From Mycolicibacterium sp. TUM20985 (GTDB lineage Bacteria; Actinomycetota; Actinomycetes; Mycobacteriales; Mycobacteriaceae): 64,000 nt of DNA. The stretch's first letter is position 1. Every line of letters starts with the position of its first letter. Where the stretch lies: contig NZ_AP027291.1 in assembly GCF_030295745.1 (NCBI RefSeq), positions 2,170,001 through 2,234,000 of the forward strand. The letters run 5' to 3'. A program made the translations under genes and the position numbers. The notes under the pieces were generated by a model. That model saw only the letters and a program-made list of their open reading frames with translations. It was not told the DNA's origin and did not search any database. Below are positions 25,493 through 33,942 of the stretch, in pieces.

Positions 25493-25650
25493 GCGCCGGT
25501 GGCCGATTCGTCGCCGGTCGCGTGAGCGCAGTCGGTAGGCCCACACTCGACCTCGACGGCGACGACCACCAGAAGCGTGGTCTGGAGCCAGTTTTCCCGC
25601 AGCCCGAGCCAAAGCGGGCGGCTCCGCCGGTCGCCGATGGTGGTGGTCAT
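25489..25650 (-). CDS. 53-residue small membrane-associated protein
   Basis: Reading the minus strand from ATG 25650 gives MTTTIGDRRSRPLWLGLREN, a short hydrophobic stretch (WLQTTLLVVVAVEV), then ECGPTDCAHATGDESATGA. The start overlaps the rhodanese stop and the stop overlaps the MFS start, both as ATGA. Two perfect 4-bp couplings make translation very likely. Two Cys five residues apart (CGPTDC) could bind metal or sulfane sulfur. I do not know a named family. Confidence 0.75.
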   Translation of the reverse strand: MTTTIGDRRSRPLWLGLRENWLQTTLLVVVAVEVECGPTDCAHATGDESATGA

Positions 25651-26990
25651 TGGTGTGCGGCGAGGTAGTCGTCGGGTCCACCGTCGAGTACGGCCAGATC
25701 GGTGCGGCCGTGGCGGGCCAGCACGCTGGCCGCCGTCATCGCCCGCTCTCCGTGCCCGCAGGCCACCACCACCCCGTCGGGAACCTCGCCGGCGTGTTCA
25801 CCGAGGACGCCGAGTTCGACGTGCAGGGAGCCGGGAACGTGGCCGGCCTGGTACTCGGTGTCTTGGCGCACGTCGAGATAGGGGCGATCACCGAGCCGCT
25901 CGGCGGTGGCGAAGGTCAGATAGCTTTGCGGCCGGGTGGCCGCCTGCCACGCCTTCATGCCGCCGGTCAGTCGGCCGGCAAGCCGTTCGTAGCCGATCTT
26001 GGTAGCCTGCCAACCGATTTCGGACAGGTCCTGGTCGTCGTCGGTGATGAACACCAGCGGCGACTGGTCGTCGACGAGCCAGCCCAGCCAGGTGGCGAAT
26101 TGGTCGCGCAGCGGGATGGACAACGCTGCGGGGATGTGTCCGGCGGCGAACGCTGCCGCGGGGCGGACGTCGATGACCACACCACCGTCGGCCAGCACCC
26201 CGTCGAACTGCTCGACGGTCAACGCGGGCAGCACGGGTGCGCCACTCATGATGGTCGGGCCGCGGCGGTTGACCTCGCCGAGACGACGGAAGTAGTCCGG
26301 GTAGCTACCCAGACTCGCCACCAGATCACGGACGAAGCCGTCCTCGTCGGGGGCCGACATCAGCGGATTGTGGTGTTTCTGGTCGCCGATCGTCGAGATC
26401 CGTTCCGTGCCAGGGGGTGCCGAGCAGAACGAGCCCGCCCCGTGTGTCGGCCATACCGCCACGTCGTCGGGCAGCGTCGCCAGCCGCCGCAGCGACCGGT
26501 ACTGAAAGCGGGCGAGTTCTTCGGTGCGGTCGGCCCCCATCAGGTCGGTGCGAGCCGCGGAGTTCACGATCAGCGAGCCACCGGTGAACACCCCGAGGTG
26601 GCGGTCGCCGTCGAGCAGCAAGAATGACACGTGTTCGTCGGTATGCCCAGGCGTCGCCCACGCCCGCAGCACCAACCCACCCAGGTCGATCTCGTCGCCG
26701 TCAGCCATCCCGACGTGCTCGAACGCGCGCCGACCGTCGGCCGAGGCCAGGATCTGGGCGCCAGTGTCGTGGTGCAATTGCACCGCGCCGGACAGAAAGT
26801 CGGCGTGCAGATGGGTGTCGGCGGCGAACGCGACGGTCAACCCGAGCCGGTTCGCTACCGCCCGCAGCGCACGCAGGTCTCGGCTGGCGTCCACGGCCAG
26901 TGCACGTCCATCACCGAGGTCGACCAGGTAGGCGCTGTTGCCCAAACCCTCGTCGACCAGCGGGATCAGGTACTCGTCGGCGAATGCCAT
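25647..26990 (-). CDS. Persulfide dioxygenase-rhodanese fusion
   Basis: This 447-residue protein oxidises glutathione- or thiol-persulfide and transfers sulfane sulfur. The metallo-beta-lactamase domain (1-~240) has ADTHLHADFLSGA, where the last His of HxHxDH is Phe, and TPGHTDEHVSFLL. The first rhodanese domain (~255-350) lacks a Cys loop (FITDDDQD); the second (~360-445) has the active loop VACGHGERAMTAA. It is divergent from the ArsR-rhodanese regulator at 27073 and starts the rhodanese - small protein - MFS - MFS operon. A role in sulfide or persulfide detoxification fits the family. Confidence 0.92.
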   Translation of the reverse strand: MAFADEYLIPLVDEGLGNSAYLVDLGDGRALAVDASRDLRALRAVANRLGLTVAFAADTHLHADFLSGAVQLHHDTGAQILASADGRRAFEHVGMADGDEIDLGGLVLRAWATPGHTDEHVSFLLLDGDRHLGVFTGGSLIVNSAARTDLMGADRTEELARFQYRSLRRLATLPDDVAVWPTHGAGSFCSAPPGTERISTIGDQKHHNPLMSAPDEDGFVRDLVASLGSYPDYFRRLGEVNRRGPTIMSGAPVLPALTVEQFDGVLADGGVVIDVRPAAAFAAGHIPAALSIPLRDQFATWLGWLVDDQSPLVFITDDDQDLSEIGWQATKIGYERLAGRLTGGMKAWQAATRPQSYLTFATAERLGDRPYLDVRQDTEYQAGHVPGSLHVELGVLGEHAGEVPDGVVVACGHGERAMTAASVLARHGRTDLAVLDGGPDDYLAAHQ

Positions 26991-27072
26991 CCCCCAACCT
27001 TTCGGCGTGCTGCGGGGCGCTGGTGGTCATCGCCCAAAAGCAAAGCTACAGTAATCTATGGAAAGGTGGAAC

Positions 27073-27762
27073 ATGATGTTCGTGGAGAAGTCGCCTGCCA
27101 AGGCGCGGCTGTATGAGGCGTTCGCCGTCAGCGGGAAGGCAATGTCGAACGCCAGTCGACTCGAATTGTTGGACTTGCTCGGCCAGAGCGAACGCACGGT
27201 CGACGCACTGGCCAGAGCGGCCGGTTTGAATCTGACGACAGCCTCGGCCCATCTGCAGACCCTCAAGGCCGCCGGGTTCGTCGCCACTCGTCGCGAGGGG
27301 GTGCGGATCTACTACCGCCTCGCCGGAGATGACGTGGCTCAGGTGTTTGCGCTACTGCGCACAGTGGCCGAGGCCCATCAGGCTGAGGTGTCCGTCGCCC
27401 GCGACGAGTACCTGCTGGCCGGCGGTGACGTTCCGGCAGCGCTAGTCCGTGACGAACTGGCCGCCCGAGTAGGTGACGGAGTCACGGTCGTGCTTGATGT
27501 GCGTCCCCGCGAGGAGTACGAGGCCGGCCATGTCCCCGGGGCGGTGTCGATCCCGATCGATGAACTAGCCGAACGGATCGGCGACCTGCCCGTCGACACC
27601 GACATCGTGGTCTACTGCCGCGGCGAATACTGCGTCTTCGCCTACGACGCCGTGCGGATGCTCACCGACCACGGCCGCAACGCCATCCGCCTGAACGACG
27701 GCATGCTCGAATGGCGCCTCGCCGACCTGCCCGTCGCCACCGACCGTCCCGTCGACATATGA
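27073..27762 (+). CDS. ArsR-type regulator fused to a rhodanese domain
   Basis: The protein has 229 residues. The N-terminal winged helix (MSNASRLELLDLLGQSERTV, AAGLNLTTASAHLQTLKAA) is followed from about residue 120 by a rhodanese domain (VVLDVRPREEYEAGHVPGAV) with active loop VVYCRGEYCVFAYDAV. Two Cys lie in this loop. Fusion of a sulfur-transfer domain to an ArsR DNA-binding domain suggests direct sensing of sulfane sulfur. The divergent persulfide dioxygenase operon is the natural target. AAAGGTGG lies just before ATG 27073; an ATG at 27058 is possible. Confidence 0.92.
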   Translation: MMFVEKSPAKARLYEAFAVSGKAMSNASRLELLDLLGQSERTVDALARAAGLNLTTASAHLQTLKAAGFVATRREGVRIYYRLAGDDVAQVFALLRTVAEAHQAEVSVARDEYLLAGGDVPAALVRDELAARVGDGVTVVLDVRPREEYEAGHVPGAVSIPIDELAERIGDLPVDTDIVVYCRGEYCVFAYDAVRMLTDHGRNAIRLNDGMLEWRLADLPVATDRPVDI

Positions 27763-27877
27763 CGGCATGCTGCTCAGTCCGACGACGGCGATGACCTTCT
27801 GGCAATCAGTGGGGCGAGTGCAAACGAGCCGCTCCATTGGACGAAAGGCCCTCCTTGTCGGAGGAGCCATCGGATGT

Positions 27878-28561
27878 TCAGGGTCGAAGAGCTTGGTCGA
27901 GTGCGGCGGTGAGATCCTCGTAACTGCGGGGCTGGATCCGTTCGCCGGTGAGGAAGAAGGTGGGGGTTCCTTGCACCCCTAGGGCGGTGCCGTCGGCGAT
28001 GTCGACTTCGATCCGTTCCAGGGTCGCGGGGTCGTTGTAGGTGGTCTCGAACGCGCTCATGTCCAGGCCGAGTTGCTCGGCGAACCCGTGGAATACGTCG
28101 TCGGCGGGAATCTGTTGCTCGCCCCACTCTGCTTGTGTCTCATACATCTTCTGACACATGGCTTCGAGCTGGCCTTGTTGGGCGGCGGCTTCAACAGCGC
28201 GTGCGGCGCGTTCGGCGTTGAAGTGCGAGCGCAGCGGGAAGTAGCGCACCACGAAATTCACCCGGTCGCCATAATCGGCTCGGAGCTGCTCGATCGCGGG
28301 ATAGACCGCCCGGCAGCCTTCGCATTCGAAGTCGAGGAACTCGACGAAATAGACATCGCTGTCAGGGACCGAGTTGAGCCGGTGGCTGTTCTCTCGGACA
28401 GTCTGCCCGGCCCGCGACCCGTCAAGTTCAATGTTGTTCGCCGAGTTGGTATCTCGGATGGAGAGAAACACAACGGTCCCCACGGTGGCCACTGGTATGA
28501 CGAAAATCGTGAGGAGCACGCGGGTGTTGGTCAGGATCGCCCCGAACCCTTTCACGTTCAT
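27878..28561 (-). CDS. Membrane-anchored DsbA-like thiol oxidoreductase
   Basis: The protein has 227 residues: one N-terminal membrane helix (VLLTIFVIPVATVGTVVFL), then a DsbA-type thioredoxin fold with active site FLDFECEGCRAVYP (CEGC), cis-Pro motif VQGTPTFFLTGERI, and the helical insert. It acts on the outer face of the membrane, probably forming or shuffling disulfides. The start at 28561 is only 18 bp from the divergent ArsR start, so both promoters must be very compact or one start is really further in. Co-location with a Cys-sensing ArsR suggests protection from thiol-reactive metals. Confidence 0.88.
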   Translation of the reverse strand: MNVKGFGAILTNTRVLLTIFVIPVATVGTVVFLSIRDTNSANNIELDGSRAGQTVRENSHRLNSVPDSDVYFVEFLDFECEGCRAVYPAIEQLRADYGDRVNFVVRYFPLRSHFNAERAARAVEAAAQQGQLEAMCQKMYETQAEWGEQQIPADDVFHGFAEQLGLDMSAFETTYNDPATLERIEVDIADGTALGVQGTPTFFLTGERIQPRSYEDLTAALDQALRP

Positions 28562-28588
28562 ATCAACGTACTTTAGTATATGGATATG
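28559..28588. promoter_or_regulatory. Inverted repeat CATATC-N18-GATATG across divergent starts
   Basis: Perfect 6-bp arms overlap the start codons of the DsbA-like gene and the CmtR/CadC-like gene. The core ACTTTAGTATATGG is AT-rich. This is a good candidate operator for the ArsR protein controlling both directions. Confidence 0.5.
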
Positions 28589-28969
28589 ACTGAGCCGGTA
28601 GATACCTGCGATCTCCTTTGCTTGGACCTGCCCCATGCGGAGTCGATCCGGGCCACGGTGCCCAACAGTGCCACCGTGCAAACGGCCGCCGCGGCGGCAC
28701 GCGGCTTGGCAGATGCGACCCGGCTGTCCATCGCGGCCGCGTTGGCCGCCGGAGATGAATTGTGCGTCTGCGATATGGCCTGGGTGGTCGGGTCGTCCCA
28801 GGGTTTGGTCTCTCATCATCTGCGCCAGCTCAAGAATGCCTCGCTGGTGTCCTCGCGTCGCCAGGGCAAGTTGGTGATGTATCAGCTGACCGAGCGTGGG
28901 CGTGAGCTGACCGCCGCGGTCTTGCCGAGCGTGGGCGCAGCGGCCGGGAAGGGGACTGATCGTGTCTGA
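28580..28969 (+). CDS. ArsR-family Cd/Pb/Zn sensor (CmtR/CadC-like)
   Basis: The 129-residue repressor has winged-helix motifs LADATRLSIAAALAAG and SSQGLVSHHLRQLKNASLV. Cys are in DTCDLLCLDLPH near the N-terminus and ELCVCDMAW in helix 3, the type of thiol site used by CadC and CmtR for Cd(II), Pb(II) or Zn(II). Its end overlaps the ATPase start by 8 bp, so it is coupled to the pump it most likely controls. A second ATG at 28586 could be the start. Confidence 0.93.
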   Translation: MDMTEPVDTCDLLCLDLPHAESIRATVPNSATVQTAAAAARGLADATRLSIAAALAAGDELCVCDMAWVVGSSQGLVSHHLRQLKNASLVSSRRQGKLVMYQLTERGRELTAAVLPSVGAAAGKGTDRV

Positions 28970-31100
28970 TGCCTGCTGCGGGCCCCAAGACGCCGCCGAA
29001 CTCGATACGGGTCCGGAAAAGCTCTGGCAGGTCAGGGAATTGCAGCTAGCCGTGCTGGCCGCGGTCTTGCTGGCCGCCGGGTGGGTCCTTCGGAAGTACG
29101 GCTATGAGGGTGTCGCGGCAGCGGTGGAGTTGGCTGCCGTCGGTGCTGCGGCGATCACGTTCGTGCCGGATGCGGTGCGCAATCTGCGGCACGGCCGTAT
29201 CGGTGTGGGCACGTTGATGACGATCGCCGCGATCGGCGCTGTGGCGCTGGGGCAGTTCGCCGAGGCCGCCCTGCTGGGCATCTTGTTCTCGATCGCAGAA
29301 GGTCTGGAACACTACGCCGTCAGCCGGACCCGCCGTGGCCTGCGTTCGCTGCTGTCGCTGGTGCCGCCGACGGCCTCGGTGCTGCGCGCCGGCGTTGAAA
29401 TCAATGTGGCGCCCGATGATCTCGTCATCGGCGACGTCATGGTGCTCCGTCCGGGCGAGCGGGCCGCCACCGATGGCACGATCCTAACCGGTCAGACCAG
29501 TCTGGATCTGTCGGCGATCACCGGGGAATCCGTGCCGGTCGAGGCGCGACCGGGTAGCGACGTGTATGCCGGTTCGATCAATGGCGGCGGGGCCATCGAG
29601 GTGGAGGTCACTGCCGTCGCTGCGGACAGCTCGCTGGCGCGGATCGTCCATATCGTCGAGGAAGCCCAGGAACGCAAAGGCGCCGGCCAACGACTGGCCG
29701 ACCGTATCGCCCGCCCACTAGTGCCAGCGATCATGGTTTTGGCCGCGCTCATCGCAGGGGTGGGCGCGGCAGTCGCTGATCCGATGCTGTGGCTGGAGCG
29801 CGCCCTGGTGGTGCTCGTAGCTGCCTCGCCATGTGCGCTGGCGATCGCCGTTCCGCTGACGGTGGTCGCGGCCATCGGCGCCGCTAGCCGCCAGGGCGCC
29901 CTCGTCAAGGGTGGCGCCGCAGTCGAAGAACTGGGCCGCATCAAAGTCGTCGCCCTGGATAAGACCGGCACCCTCACCCGCAATCAGCCGCAGGTCGTCG
30001 AGGTCATCACCGTCGCCGGTGTGAGCGAGGCTGACGCGTTGAGGCTTGCTGCGGCGCTGGAGGCGCGCAGCGAACATCCACTCGCGCAAGCAATTCTGGC
30101 TGCCGCCGGTCACGCAGCAGCTGGCAACGACGTGACCGCGGTGCCCGGTCACGGCCTGCACGGCCAACTCGATGGCCGACGGCTGCGCCTGGGTAAACCA
30201 TCTTGGGTGTCGCCCGGAATCCTCGCCGCTGACGTCGAGCGGTTGCAGGCGGCGGGCGCCACTGTGGTCGTGCTGGCCCGCGATGAGGCCCCGGTGGGCG
30301 CGATCGCGGTCCGCGATGAACTTCGGCCCGAGGCCGCTGAGGCGGTCGGACTGTTGCAGCGTCTGGGCATCACGGTGGCGATGCTCACCGGCGATAACGC
30401 CCGCACTGCTGAGGCGGTAGCCGCCGAAGCCGGCATCACCATAGTGCATTCAGAATTGCTGCCCGAGGACAAGGCCGCGTTGTTGCCATCCCTGGCGAAG
30501 GGCCGGCCTATCGCCATGGTCGGCGACGGGGTCAACGACGCCCCCGCATTGGCGACCGCTGACATCGGAATTGCCATGGGCGCCATGGGTACTGACATCG
30601 CCATCGAAACCGCTGACGTCGCCCTCATGGGAGAAGACCTGCGGCACCTGCCCCAAGTGCTGGCGCATGCGCGGCGTGCCCGGCGGATCATGGTGCAGAA
30701 CATCGCGTTCTCGCTGGCGATCATCGCTGTCTTGATTCCGCTGGCCGCGTTCGGTGTGCTCGGCCTGGCCACGGTGGTCTTCATTCACGAATCCGCCGAA
30801 GTACTGGTCATCCTCAACGCCATCCGCGCCGCCCGCATCAGCACCTTGCCCGGCGTGGCGGCGACGTCACTGCGCTTCACCGGTCACGCCATCAACGTCG
30901 GCCCCGCACCGGCACTCTCAGACCCGTGTTGCGGGCCCACCCCGTCCGCAACCAAGCCAGCGACCAGGATCGACCTCCCTGTAGCCGCATCCATGACGTC
31001 CCAAGCCGAGCGCGGGTGCGACTGCTGCACCCCCGCCGAGTCAACCCCGGAGTTCAGCGACTCGGCGGCACCGACGAGGCCCCGGACTAACCTTCTCTGA
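28962..31100 (+). CDS. P1B-type heavy-metal ATPase (CtpG/CadA-like)
   Basis: This 712-residue pump starts at a GTG inside the ArsR stop. It lacks a classical HMA domain; instead it opens DACCGPQDAAE and its tail has DPCCGP and CDCCTP, giving Cys clusters at both ends. Membrane helices are followed by ITGESVPVE, the metal motif AASPCALAIAVP (SPC), DKTGTLTRNQP, SEHPLAQAIL and [16 protein letters not shown], so catalysis is intact. SPC occurs in P1B-4 pumps and, as I recall, in CtpG-like Cd/Zn exporters; pairing with a Cys-type ArsR favours Cd, Zn or Pb efflux. Confidence 0.93.
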   Translation: MSDACCGPQDAAELDTGPEKLWQVRELQLAVLAAVLLAAGWVLRKYGYEGVAAAVELAAVGAAAITFVPDAVRNLRHGRIGVGTLMTIAAIGAVALGQFAEAALLGILFSIAEGLEHYAVSRTRRGLRSLLSLVPPTASVLRAGVEINVAPDDLVIGDVMVLRPGERAATDGTILTGQTSLDLSAITGESVPVEARPGSDVYAGSINGGGAIEVEVTAVAADSSLARIVHIVEEAQERKGAGQRLADRIARPLVPAIMVLAALIAGVGAAVADPMLWLERALVVLVAASPCALAIAVPLTVVAAIGAASRQGALVKGGAAVEELGRIKVVALDKTGTLTRNQPQVVEVITVAGVSEADALRLAAALEARSEHPLAQAILAAAGHAAAGNDVTAVPGHGLHGQLDGRRLRLGKPSWVSPGILAADVERLQAAGATVVVLARDEAPVGAIAVRDELRPEAAEAVGLLQRLGITVAMLTGDNARTAEAVAAEAGITIVHSELLPEDKAALLPSLAKGRPIAMVGDGVNDAPALATADIGIAMGAMGTDIAIETADVALMGEDLRHLPQVLAHARRARRIMVQNIAFSLAIIAVLIPLAAFGVLGLATVVFIHESAEVLVILNAIRAARISTLPGVAATSLRFTGHAINVGPAPALSDPCCGPTPSATKPATRIDLPVAASMTSQAERGCDCCTPAESTPEFSDSAAPTRPRTNLL

Positions 31101-31134
31101 CCAGGCGCGTGACCGCCAGACAGGAGCTAAGTCG

Positions 31135-31488
31135 ATGTCAGCACTCAGTGCGCAGGCTCACCGGGTGTACCGCCGCGAGATGGCGGCCGCCAACGCCGCC
31201 GGCGACCCGCTGACGCGGTGGCAGCATCTGGAGCGGGCTCACATTGTGTCGCAACCGGATCCGTGGCTGCATACCTGCAATCACGCCGCAATGCTAGTGC
31301 TGGCTTTACGCCAGCACGACCGCCGCGAAGCACTCGGCCAAATGCTGCGCCTGATCGTCGCCGCCCCCGGATCGATGACCGGTCGGTATCCCGTCGGCAA
31401 CACCGGGCGCGTCGCCGCAGGGCTGATGACACCAATGCGCATCCCCGATGACCTCGCCGCGGCCCTCGCCCGCCGAGGTCGGACCTAA
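31135..31488 (+). CDS. DUF3703 family protein
   Basis: The 117-residue soluble protein has HRVYRREMAAANAAGDPLTR, WQHLERAHIVSQPDPWLHTC and NHAAMLVLALRQHDRREALG, the pattern of DUF3703. The conserved His, Cys and Met suggest metal contact. DUF3703 genes are often linked to CadA/CtpG-type pumps; here it follows the ATPase by 34 bp on the same strand. Exact role unknown. Confidence 0.88.
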   Translation: MSALSAQAHRVYRREMAAANAAGDPLTRWQHLERAHIVSQPDPWLHTCNHAAMLVLALRQHDRREALGQMLRLIVAAPGSMTGRYPVGNTGRVAAGLMTPMRIPDDLAAALARRGRT

Positions 31489-31726
31489 CGAGTTGATCGG
31501 GTCGGCCGCGACCCTTGACAAGTCCAGTGAATCCCGGTGCATGGAGTAAGCGAGGCTTCCCACCACGGGCCGGCGGTCGTCGACGACCAACGGCCGAAGA
31601 CGACCCGATCCCGGGATCGGCTCCGCCGAAGGACACTGCGCCTCCTGAGTCACACCGTCTGCCATTCCTTGGCCGCCCCACCACGTTCGGGCAGCCACCG
31701 CGACGATGACGGCGCAGCGGTCAGGC

Positions 31727-32233
31727 TCACTGGGGACCGCCCGGGTTCTGGTTCGGAATGTCGGTGATCGGCAGGTTGCGCGCAGGCGCCGGTGACGGCG
31801 TTGGCGGAAGGGCGGGGATCTGGTCGGCAGGGATGTCGGCGAGGTAGTGGGCCGGCGGGCCGTTGACCCGGCTGCCGTAGCTGCCCCCGGGCTCACGGGG
31901 GCCGAGCAGATGGCCGACGGTGACCAGGTGATAGCCGTTGCTCGCCGGATCGGCGGCGACCTTGTTGCCGACGAGGAAGAACGCGGCCTTCGCGTCGTCG
32001 GCTGTCAGGACCCGAAGGAGCCGGTCGGTGAGCGGGGTCGGTCCGTCGTCGAAGGTCAACGCCACGCACTTGGCGCGGGTGCAGTCCACCGTGTCCGGAT
32101 CTACGGATCGGTTCTGGAAGGCCACGACCATCACCGCCCCGGTCAGCGCGACGACCGCGACCAACGCGGCCAACGGAAGCCACCGGATCCGATGCGACCC
32201 GATGTACCAGAGCCCGTCGTCACGCCGTTTCAT
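31727..32233 (-). pseudogene. Polysaccharide deacetylase with internal deletion
   Basis: An open 168-codon frame encodes a membrane anchor (WLPLAALVAVVALTGAVMVV), the first NodB motif CVALTFDDGPTPLTDRLLRV and KAAFFLVGNKVAADPAS. It then jumps to NGYHLVTVGHLLGPREPGGS, RVNGPP and a Pro-rich tail ending ITDIPNQNPGGPQ. In Rv1096-type deacetylases, as I recall them, about 120 residues with the HxxxH zinc motif and catalytic residues lie between these parts. The deletion is in frame, so a protein may be made but should not be active. Listed as pseudogene on that basis. Confidence 0.75.
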
Positions 32234-32348
32234 CGGATTCCTTCCTGTCCGTGGATCGCCGCGAGGCATTCGAATGTGTTGGCGTTGGGGTTGACACCCG
32301 AGGTGGGTCTGCTCACATCGTCATGATTCAGACTCACTGGCGCCGGGG

Positions 32349-33860
32349 TCACGTCGTGTAGTCGACACTGGTCATCATGCCGGCTTCTTGGTGATAGGTG
32401 TTGTGGCAGTGCATCATCCACACGCCAGGGTTGTCCGCGATGAACGTCGTACTCACCGTTTGCTTCGGTAGCACGAGCGCGGTGTCCTTGCGGGCACCCA
32501 GGCTGCCGTCGGGTCGAACGATCTGGAACGTGTGTCCGTGCAGGTGCATCGGATGCCACATCGTCGTGGAATTGCGGAAGGTCAGGCTGACTCGTTGACC
32601 CTGCTGAACCGTCATGGGTCGGGCGTCGGGGAACGTGACCCCGTTGATCGACCAGTCGTAGGTCATCATGGACCCGGTCAGTTCCGCGGTCAGGGAAGTG
32701 TCGGCCGCACCGGCGGGAAACGATGCGGCTTCCGTGGCGACGAACATCGCCGCTGTGCCGACGCGGCCCGCCATCTCCGGTGGCTGAAATCCGGCGTCGG
32801 GTCCAGTGCCCGCACCGGTGGACAGTAGAGCCCGCGCCAGGCCGTTCTTCCCCTCGGGCATGGCCACGAGCGCGAAGACGCCGTCGCCGGCGGTGAGGAT
32901 CGCGTCGTAGCGCTCACCCATCCCCAGCAGCAACGCGTCGACCTCGGCAGGGACGACCGGGTATCTGTCGGTGTGCGTGACCGTCATGGAGTGATCGGTC
33001 AGCGCGACGCGAAACGCCGTGTCCGACCCGGCGTTGATGATCCGGAGCCGGATTCGCTGGCCAGGTTTAGCAGTGAAAATAGTTGGTGCAGCGGGGATTC
33101 GGCCGTTGACCAAGTAGTACGGATAGCTCACGTCCCCGGCGTCCCCGCCGAGCAACGTGCTGGTGCCCACGCCCTCCATCGTCGGCATGGCACCCATGCC
33201 CGGCATGTCGTCGTGCGCACCAGATCCGCTGCCGGACAGATCACGCCAAATCTGCTCGGGTGTCTTGCCGATTCCGTCGGTCCAGTCGTCGAGGACGACG
33301 ATCCACTCGACGTCGTAGTCACCCGGCTCGGCGGGGTCGTCGACGATGAGCGGTAGGTAGAGGCCGGTGTCGGCGTCGAGGCCGGTGTGGGGGTGCGCCC
33401 AGTACGTTCCGGGATGGGGCACCGAGAATCGGTAGGTGAAGTTACCTCCGGGCTCGACGTTGGGGGTGACTGGGGTGGCGCCATCCATGTCGTTGCGCAG
33501 AGCGATGCCGTGACAGTGCAGTGACGTCGGATGGGTGAGCCGGTTGGCGAGGGTGATGGCCAGTTCGTCACCGACGTCGGCGCGGATGAGTGGGCCGGGA
33601 ACATCGGTGCCATAGGCCAGCGTGCTGGCACGGGTGCCGCCCAGGTCGAGAATCGCCGGTTCGGCGGTGAGTGTCGTCGTGACCGTGCGTCCGGTGTGCG
33701 GCCGTGCGGCCTCGACGGTGTCGATGTCGGTCTGCCCGGTGGCTGAGGAATCAGGCGTCCTGGCGCAGCCGGAGAGGACGATGCCGCCGGCGATGGTGGC
33801 GCCGGCGGCCAGGAGTTCCCGTCGGTTCAGCCGGAGCCGATTCGGCGTGCGTTGGGTCAT
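32349..33860 (-). CDS. mmcO: Multicopper oxidase (MmcO-like), lipoprotein
   Basis: This 503-residue cell-surface oxidase converts toxic Cu(I) to Cu(II). The N-terminus combines a Tat-like start (NRRELLAAGATIAGGIVLSG) with a lipobox ending LSGC. All four copper motifs are seen: SLHCHGIALR, TYWAHPHTG, HPMHLHGHTF and MMHCHNTYHQEAGM, the last with a Met axial ligand. A Met-rich loop (DDMPGMGAMPTMEG) may bind cuprous ions. The start at 33860 (MTQRTPN) is used; an in-frame ATG at 33968 would reach the RipA-like gene. MmcO is a known member of the RicR regulon in M. tuberculosis, but no ATACCCC box is visible directly upstream here. Confidence 0.94.
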   Translation of the reverse strand: MTQRTPNRLRLNRRELLAAGATIAGGIVLSGCARTPDSSATGQTDIDTVEAARPHTGRTVTTTLTAEPAILDLGGTRASTLAYGTDVPGPLIRADVGDELAITLANRLTHPTSLHCHGIALRNDMDGATPVTPNVEPGGNFTYRFSVPHPGTYWAHPHTGLDADTGLYLPLIVDDPAEPGDYDVEWIVVLDDWTDGIGKTPEQIWRDLSGSGSGAHDDMPGMGAMPTMEGVGTSTLLGGDAGDVSYPYYLVNGRIPAAPTIFTAKPGQRIRLRIINAGSDTAFRVALTDHSMTVTHTDRYPVVPAEVDALLLGMGERYDAILTAGDGVFALVAMPEGKNGLARALLSTGAGTGPDAGFQPPEMAGRVGTAAMFVATEAASFPAGAADTSLTAELTGSMMTYDWSINGVTFPDARPMTVQQGQRVSLTFRNSTTMWHPMHLHGHTFQIVRPDGSLGARKDTALVLPKQTVSTTFIADNPGVWMMHCHNTYHQEAGMMTSVDYTT

Positions 33861-33942
33861 GGCTGTTGCCGTTTCAGGGGTGTGCTGGCCACGTGTCGGC
33901 CGCGGGGCATCCGGCCATTGTGCGTCGTGTTCCTGTGTGCCA

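Noticed and set aside
33113..33122. AGTAGTACGG half-site
   Set aside because: Inside mmcO coding sequence and unpaired.
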